Shown here: piece by piece, positions 1 to 3,418 of the stretch
Position numbering within the stretch: the stretch's first letter is position 1
Layout: each line of letters opens with the position of its first letter
NCBI GenBank assembly: GCA_023393655.1
Contig: JAEWKP010000222.1
Coordinates: 1-5,972 of the forward strand
Direction of reading: 5' to 3'
DNA from: Pseudomonadota bacterium
GTDB lineage: Bacteria; Pseudomonadota; Alphaproteobacteria; Rhizobiales; Beijerinckiaceae
DNA length: 5,972 bases
Made by a program: the position numbers and the translations under genes
Notes under the pieces: model-generated
What the model was told of the DNA's origin: nothing
The model's database searches: none
What the model saw: only the letters and a program-made list of their open reading frames with translations

Positions 1-745
1 CCGCAACGGACCCCTTGAGGCTGATCATCAGGAAATGCTTCTGGAATTCGGATGCGACGAACCCCGCCTCCGCGCCGACGAAATGCAGCACCTCGACGAT
101 ATGCCGGTTGCCGGAAAGCGCGCCACGCGTCGCGAAGATGACGGTCAGGATCATGGCGGAGAAGACGAGGACCAGCACGCCCGTGCCGATGAACGCCGTG
201 GTGCGCGCCATGGCGACGAGACGGTCGACCCAGGTGCGGTGATCGTCGAGGAAGGCCTGCGGGATCTTTTGCGCGAGCGCCGTGCGCATGGCTGCGAAGT
301 CCGGTGGGCTCTGCTCATCGATGGTGACGATGACGAGGCGCGGCACCGGCAGTTCATCGATGTTCAGCCCTTCGCCGAGCCACGGTTCCAGGAGCCGCGC
401 CGTCGCCGCCTTGTCGACGATGGTGCCGTCGCGCGTGCCTGAAAAGGTGAGTGCCAGGTCGCGCGCATCCTTCAACGCCTGTTCCATGTCGAGTTCGTCG
501 TCCGGCTTGATCTGGATGGTGATCTCGCGGGAAATCTGGCTCTGCCAGCTCGCCGCCGTCGCGCGCACCATGCTGACCGCCCCGAAGGTGAGGCAGGCAA
601 GGAAGGCCATGATGGCGATGACGAGCATCAGCGCATTGCCGGAGACATTGGCCGGCGGCACGATGGGCGCGGTCGGCCGCACCTTCATTTCCGGCCGGCG
701 GGCACCTTTCGCATTCTCGGCGGCTTCGCGGGGAGCGTCAGTCAT
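1..745 (-). CDS. ftsX: Cell division protein FtsX, permease-like subunit of FtsEX (3' end cut by window edge)
   Basis: The minus strand is open from an ATG at 745-743 to the window edge, giving 248 residues without a stop. FtsX is the inner-membrane partner of FtsE; the complex acts at the division septum and, in studied bacteria, transmits ATPase activity to periplasmic peptidoglycan hydrolases. The visible protein has a Pro/Arg-rich cytoplasmic tail (about 1-37), TM1 (about 38-61), an extracytoplasmic domain (about 62-180), TM2 (about 184-206), and a cytoplasmic loop with the FtsX-like run NRHIVEVLHFVGA (213-225). TM3 begins near 238. Rhizobial FtsX proteins are roughly 300-330 residues, so the last TM helices lie outside the window. 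The start overlaps the ftsE stop (ATGACTGA, 745-738), which implies translational coupling. No strong Shine-Dalgarno is visible; a weak AGGGAC lies about 13 nt upstream inside ftsE. Confidence 0.95.
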   Translation of the reverse strand, partial: MTDAPREAAENAKGARRPEMKVRPTAPIVPPANVSGNALMLVIAIMAFLACLTFGAVSMVRATAASWQSQISREITIQIKPDDELDMEQALKDARDLALTFSGTRDGTIVDKAATARLLEPWLGEGLNIDELPVPRLVIVTIDEQSPPDFAAMRTALAQKIPQAFLDDHRTWVDRLVAMARTTAFIGTGVLVLVFSAMILTVIFATRGALSGNRHIVEVLHFVGAEAGFVASEFQKHFLMISLKGSVA

Positions 746-1397
746 AGATGTCGAGCCGTCCCTGCGAGAGGATCATGCGCCGCGCCTCCACCTGATCCAT
801 CAGCGTCAGATCGTGGGTGGCAATGACGACGGCGGTGCCGAGCCGGTTCAGTTCAAGGAAAAGGCTGAGCAGCCTTCGCGCCATCGGCGGATCGACATTG
901 CCGGTCGGCTCGTCGGCAAGCAGGAGTTCCGGCCGGTCGATAAGGGCGCGCGCGATCGCCGCGCGCTGCTTCTCCCCGCCGGAAAGCACTGGCGGCAAGA
1001 CATTGATTCGTTCGCCGAGCCCCACCCATTTCAACAGCTCCAGCACATCCGCCCTGTAGCTCGCCTCCTCCTTGCCGCGCACCCGCAGCGGCAGGGCGAC
1101 ATTCTCATAGGTCGTCAGATGATCGAGCAGGCGAAAGTCCTGGAAGACGATGCCGATGCGCCGGCGCAGCATCGGCAATTCGTCACGCGGGATGGTCGAG
1201 ATTTCCCGGTCGAAGGTGCGGATGATGCCACGCGTCGGCTGCAGGGAGAGGAAGAGGAGGCGCAGCAGCGTCGTCTTGCCGGCGCCCGATGGCCCGGTCA
1301 GGAACTGGAAGGACCGGCGCGGAATATCGAAGGTCAGGTCGCGGAGGATCTCCGGTCCCATCCCGTAGCGCAGTCCGACATTCTCGAAATGAATCAA
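738..1397 (-). CDS. ftsE: Cell division ATP-binding protein FtsE
   Basis: This is the cytoplasmic ABC ATPase of the FtsEX division complex: 219 residues, the usual family length. Visible motifs are Walker A GPSGAGKT (35-42), Q-loop Gln86 in VFQDFRLL, signature LSGGEKQR (138-145), Walker B LLLADEP (158-164) followed by TGNVDP, and the H-loop His195 in ATHD. GPSGAGKT and FQDFRLL are typical of FtsE rather than of the related LolD/MacB ATPases, and the overlapping downstream ftsX settles the assignment. The start codon is TTG (1397-1395). In the same frame an in-frame TGA lies 27 nt upstream, with only CTG as an alternative start between, so TTG is the best start. The preceding Shine-Dalgarno is weak (CCGGA, about 9 nt before the start). 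ftsE is first in the ftsE-ftsX transcription unit and diverges from the membrane-protein gene at 1596. Confidence 0.97.
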   Translation of the reverse strand: MIHFENVGLRYGMGPEILRDLTFDIPRRSFQFLTGPSGAGKTTLLRLLFLSLQPTRGIIRTFDREISTIPRDELPMLRRRIGIVFQDFRLLDHLTTYENVALPLRVRGKEEASYRADVLELLKWVGLGERINVLPPVLSGGEKQRAAIARALIDRPELLLADEPTGNVDPPMARRLLSLFLELNRLGTAVVIATHDLTLMDQVEARRMILSQGRLDIYD

Positions 1398-1500
1398 TGG
1401 ACAATCCGGTTCTAGAAACAGTCATCTCGCCGCGCCCCGACGGCACCTTGGCCGGCGTCGCACAGGAAAGCGGCTCTTTCACGGTCAGGTTTCCGAAGCA

Positions 1501-1527
1501 TTAACCAGTATGGTTTACGTTTCGTAA
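1501..1527. repeat. Two overlapping small inverted repeats, possible operator
   Basis: The first is TTAACC-AGTAT-GGTTTA (1501-1517), six-base arms with one mismatch. The second is TTACG-TTT-CGTAA (1515-1527), perfect five-base arms around three T. They share bases 1515-1517. The first resembles facing CtrA half-sites: the family consensus is TTAA-N7-TTAA, often seen as TTAACCAT. Here the second half is not TTAA, so the match is partial. Position, mid-way between divergent genes, fits an operator; function is inferred only. Confidence 0.35.
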
Positions 1528-1584
1528 GGATTTCATTCAATGCCCGACTTTTCGCCACTGATTTTGCGCGGGAAGGCGGCGAGC

Positions 1585-1590
1585 GGGAGG
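1585..1590 (+). promoter_or_regulatory. Ribosome binding site of the 1596 gene
   Basis: GGGAGG sits 5 nt before the ATG at 1596, a good Shine-Dalgarno that fixes this start over the later in-frame ATG at codon 30. Confidence 0.7.
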
Positions 1591-1595
1591 TCGCG

Positions 1596-2270
1596 ATGAA
1601 CGCCTTCGGAGCGAAACGCCAGGCACGGGGCCGGATCGACCTGCTGCCGCCGGAAACCAGGACATCGGGCCGCAGGGCCGGCATGTCCTTTCCCACACGC
1701 CGCGACGTTGTGGATGCGGATTTCGTCGTCATCCGTGGCGGCTCCGCCCGAACCTCCAACGACAATCATCGTGCCGTCCGCCCCGCCGCGCCGGCAAGCA
1801 CGGCAAGGGACTTGCTGCTTCGCACCGCCGCCGGCGGCGCCAGGTTGGGCGAGGCGAGCCTGCAGCGCCTTTCCGGACGCGCCTTCGCCAGCCTGGTCGG
1901 GGCGGCCTTCATCTTCGTCTTCGCCTATGCGGGAGGCCTTTCCGCATTGCGGGCGGCGCTGCCCGCGGCCGATGGGCACGGCGCGCTGCGTATCGCCGAC
2001 GTCATCACGACGCTCGACGACCGCAACGGCATGAAGGTTCTCGCCGTCTATGGCCGCCTTGCCAATGAGAGCGAAAGCATCGCCGCCATCCCGGCGGTCG
2101 ATATCGTCTTCGAGGGGGCCGGCAAGCCGCTCCGCCATCGCCTTGCGTTCGAAGCCGCCACGCTTGCCCCGGGCGCCAGCGAAAACTTCGCGCTGCGCAT
2201 TCCCCATGCCGGCGGAAAAGTGCCGAAAGTCTCGGTTTCGCTCGCCGCCGAGGGTGCGCCCGTCGATTGA
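1596..2270 (+). CDS. Single-pass membrane protein of unknown function, C-terminal domain DUF3426/FxLYD-like
   Basis: This gene of 224 residues was not recognised by name. The first ~95 residues are basic and low in predicted structure (many Arg, Ala, Pro). One hydrophobic segment (about 97-121) is followed by a ~100-residue domain that should be periplasmic, as the basic side is N-terminal. That domain reads as a small beta-sandwich: LAVYGRLANES (149-159), IPAVDIVFE (165-173), LAPGASENFALRIP (190-203), KVSVSLA (211-217). The pattern 'V-x-G-x-x-x-N-x-S ... P ... L-x-P-G-x-S-x-x-F' is like DUF3426/FxLYD domains. Such proteins often begin with an MJ0042 Cys4 zinc ribbon, but this one has no cysteine at all. 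The gene lies 58 nt upstream of hpt on the same strand and is probably co-transcribed with it; it diverges from ftsE. I am sure it is a gene (good RBS, codon use, coherent domains), but its role is unknown. Confidence 0.85.
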   Translation: MNAFGAKRQARGRIDLLPPETRTSGRRAGMSFPTRRDVVDADFVVIRGGSARTSNDNHRAVRPAAPASTARDLLLRTAAGGARLGEASLQRLSGRAFASLVGAAFIFVFAYAGGLSALRAALPAADGHGALRIADVITTLDDRNGMKVLAVYGRLANESESIAAIPAVDIVFEGAGKPLRHRLAFEAATLAPGASENFALRIPHAGGKVPKVSVSLAAEGAPVD

Positions 2271-2312
2271 CTGTGCTAAGCGGCTGCTTTGTTTCTTCGC
2301 CTTTGCGACCAC

Positions 2313-2318
2313 AGGGAG
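2313..2318 (+). promoter_or_regulatory. Ribosome binding site of hpt
   Basis: AGGGAG lies 10 nt before the ATG at 2329. The same frame stays open upstream to an ATG at 2050, but those codons overlap the previous gene in another frame. This site and the family's N-terminus support 2329 as the start. Confidence 0.65.
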
Positions 2319-2328
2319 CCGCCTCGCG

Positions 2329-2877
2329 ATGCAGATTGTCCGCGGAAAGAAGATCGAAACGCTCTACGATGCCGCGCAGATCGCCAAGCGCAACGAAGAA
2401 CTCGCAGCCCAGATCGCCGCAGGCCCGACGAAGGATCTCCTGGTCATCGCCGTGCTGAAGGGCTCCTTCATCTTCGCCGCCGACCTCACCCGCGCCCTGC
2501 ACGCGGCCGGCCTTGCACCGGAGGTCGAGTTCATCACCCTGTCGAGCTACGGCGCCGGCACCGTCTCGCAGAGCGTGCGGATCATCAAGGACATAGACAG
2601 CGACGTCCACGGCCGCGACATCCTGTTGATCGACGATATCCTCGAATCCGGCCGCACGCTCAGCTTCGCCAAGGAACTGATGTATGAGCGCGGCGCCCGC
2701 AACGTCACCATCGCCGTGCTGCTCGACAAGCGCGAGAAGCGCAAGACCGATCTCGAGGCCGACTATGTCGGCTTCGAATGCCCGGATCATTTCGTCGTCG
2801 GTTATGGCATGGACGTCGCCTATGCCTTCCGCGAACTGCCTTTCGTGGGGATCGTGACGGGCGACGCCGACGCCTGA
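2329..2877 (+). CDS. hpt: Hypoxanthine phosphoribosyltransferase
   Basis: This cytosolic purine-salvage enzyme transfers phosphoribose from PRPP to hypoxanthine (and usually guanine), giving IMP or GMP. It has 182 residues, the usual bacterial length. Visible sites are VLKGS (42-46, pyrophosphate loop), SSYG (72-75, flexible loop Ser-Tyr), the PRPP loop IDDILESGRTL (101-111), Lys134 in LLDKRE (purine O6 contact), and DHFVVGYGMD (153-162, purine-stacking Phe155 and Mg/purine-region Asp162), then RELPFVG (168-174). These align with human HPRT loops by memory. One oddity is Glu106 at the position of the catalytic-base Asp (human Asp137). The gene follows the membrane-protein gene by 58 nt, and cpdR starts 142 nt downstream. 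No clear terminator was found after the stop. Confidence 0.95.
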   Translation: MQIVRGKKIETLYDAAQIAKRNEELAAQIAAGPTKDLLVIAVLKGSFIFAADLTRALHAAGLAPEVEFITLSSYGAGTVSQSVRIIKDIDSDVHGRDILLIDDILESGRTLSFAKELMYERGARNVTIAVLLDKREKRKTDLEADYVGFECPDHFVVGYGMDVAYAFRELPFVGIVTGDADA

Positions 2878-3007
2878 GATCGAGGACGCTGCGCCGCCCC
2901 ATCCCCTCGCCGCGGCAGCCGATCCCCAGATTCTTCCCCGTACGTTTACCGATCGACAAGGAAAGTCTGGTCTTTTCGTCCTGAACCGGGGCCGGATGGA
3001 CAGGCCC

Positions 3008-3015
3008 AAAGGGGG
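3008..3015 (+). promoter_or_regulatory. Ribosome binding site deciding the cpdR start
   Basis: AAAGGGGG ends 4 nt before the ATG at 3020. An in-frame ATG at 2996 would add eight residues (MDRPKGGL) but has no comparable purine run at the right distance. The receiver fold also begins normally right after 3020. Confidence 0.6.
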
Positions 3016-3019
3016 ATTG

Positions 3020-3379
3020 ATGGCGAAGATCCTGATCACCGAAGACGAGGATTCGCTCCGCACCTTCGTGGCGCGGGCGTTGCGCATGGACGGTCATGAG
3101 ACCGTGGAGGCGCCGGACGGCGCGGCCGGGCTCGATGCCCTGGAGGACGGCGGCTTCGACCTGCTGCTTTCCGATATCCGCATGCCCGTGATGGACGGCA
3201 TCGAGCTGGTCCACAAGGCATCCGCGGCCCATCCTGCGCTGAAAATCCTGCTGATGACCGGCTATGCCGAGCAGCGCGAGCGCGCCGACGACCTGACAAC
3301 GAAGATCGTCGATGTCGTCAGCAAGCCGTTCAGCCTGCCGGATATCCGCCGCGCAGTGGCACTGGCGCTTGCCGCCTGA
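3020..3379 (+). CDS. cpdR: CpdR-type stand-alone response regulator receiver
   Basis: The product is 119 residues forming one receiver domain with no output domain. Acidic pocket residues are Glu8 and Asp9, the phospho-acceptor is Asp52 (SDIRMPVMDG), the switch residue is Thr80 (MTGYAE), and the conserved lysine is Lys102 (SKPF). The sequence resembles alphaproteobacterial CpdR, including the DIRMP-MDGIEL core and the terminal Ala-Ala. In Caulobacter the CckA-ChpT phosphorelay phosphorylates CpdR. Unphosphorylated CpdR goes to the cell pole and primes ClpXP to degrade cell-cycle substrates; it is itself degraded. In Sinorhizobium CpdR1 is needed for normal cell cycle and symbiosis. The gene has a 142-nt upstream gap, enough for its own promoter, so it may be separate from hpt. 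It converges with the DUF4175 gene. Some rhizobia carry two CpdR paralogues, and which one this is cannot be told. Confidence 0.88.
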   Translation: MAKILITEDEDSLRTFVARALRMDGHETVEAPDGAAGLDALEDGGFDLLLSDIRMPVMDGIELVHKASAAHPALKILLMTGYAEQRERADDLTTKIVDVVSKPFSLPDIRRAVALALAA

Positions 3380-3389
3380 GTAAAATGCC

Positions 3390-3405
3390 CTGCGGCTGAC
3401 CGCAG
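3390..3405. terminator. Hairpin between convergent genes, possible bidirectional terminator
   Basis: CTGCGG-CTGA-CCGCAG forms a perfect 6-bp stem with a 4-nt loop in the 39-nt gap between the cpdR stop and the DUF4175 stop. On the plus strand no T-run follows. On the minus strand it is followed by GGGCATTTTA, a weak U-tract, so it suits the DUF4175 transcript better. Confidence 0.5.
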
Positions 3406-3418
3406 CAAGCCGTCCGCC

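Larger units (their letters stand above)
1398..1595. promoter_or_regulatory. Divergent intergenic region between ftsE and the membrane-protein gene
   Basis: This 198-nt gap lies between the divergent starts of ftsE (minus) and the 1596 gene (plus), so promoters for both must lie here or in adjacent coding sequence. The stretch 1495-1545 is clearly more AT-rich than its surroundings and holds two inverted repeats. On the minus strand TTGAAT (1542-1537) is followed 17 nt later by TAAACC (1519-1514 region), a poor sigma-70-like match. No confident -35/-10 pair was found on either strand. The short ORFs that cross the gap have no recognisable content. Confidence 0.4.

Noticed and set aside
282..1415. 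377-codon plus-strand ORF
   Set aside because: It lies antisense to ftsX and ftsE, both firmly identified. Its translation has no recognisable domains and looks like a GC-rich shadow frame.
1183..1482. 99-codon minus-strand ORF crossing the ftsE start, with an ATG at 1425 in the intergenic region
   Set aside because: It is out of frame with ftsE, overlaps its N-terminal Walker A coding region, and encodes Pro/Arg-rich sequence with no family likeness.
1533..2312. 259-codon minus-strand ORF
   Set aside because: It is antisense to the 1596 gene, low in structure, rich in Gly/Arg/Asp as expected of a shadow frame, and has no good RBS or family resemblance.
2005..3087. 360-codon minus-strand ORF
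   Set aside because: It runs antisense through hpt and into both neighbours. hpt is unambiguous, so this is a shadow.
2996..3379. cpdR starting at ATG 2996
   Set aside because: It would add eight residues unlike receiver N-termini and lacks a well-placed Shine-Dalgarno; 3020 has one.
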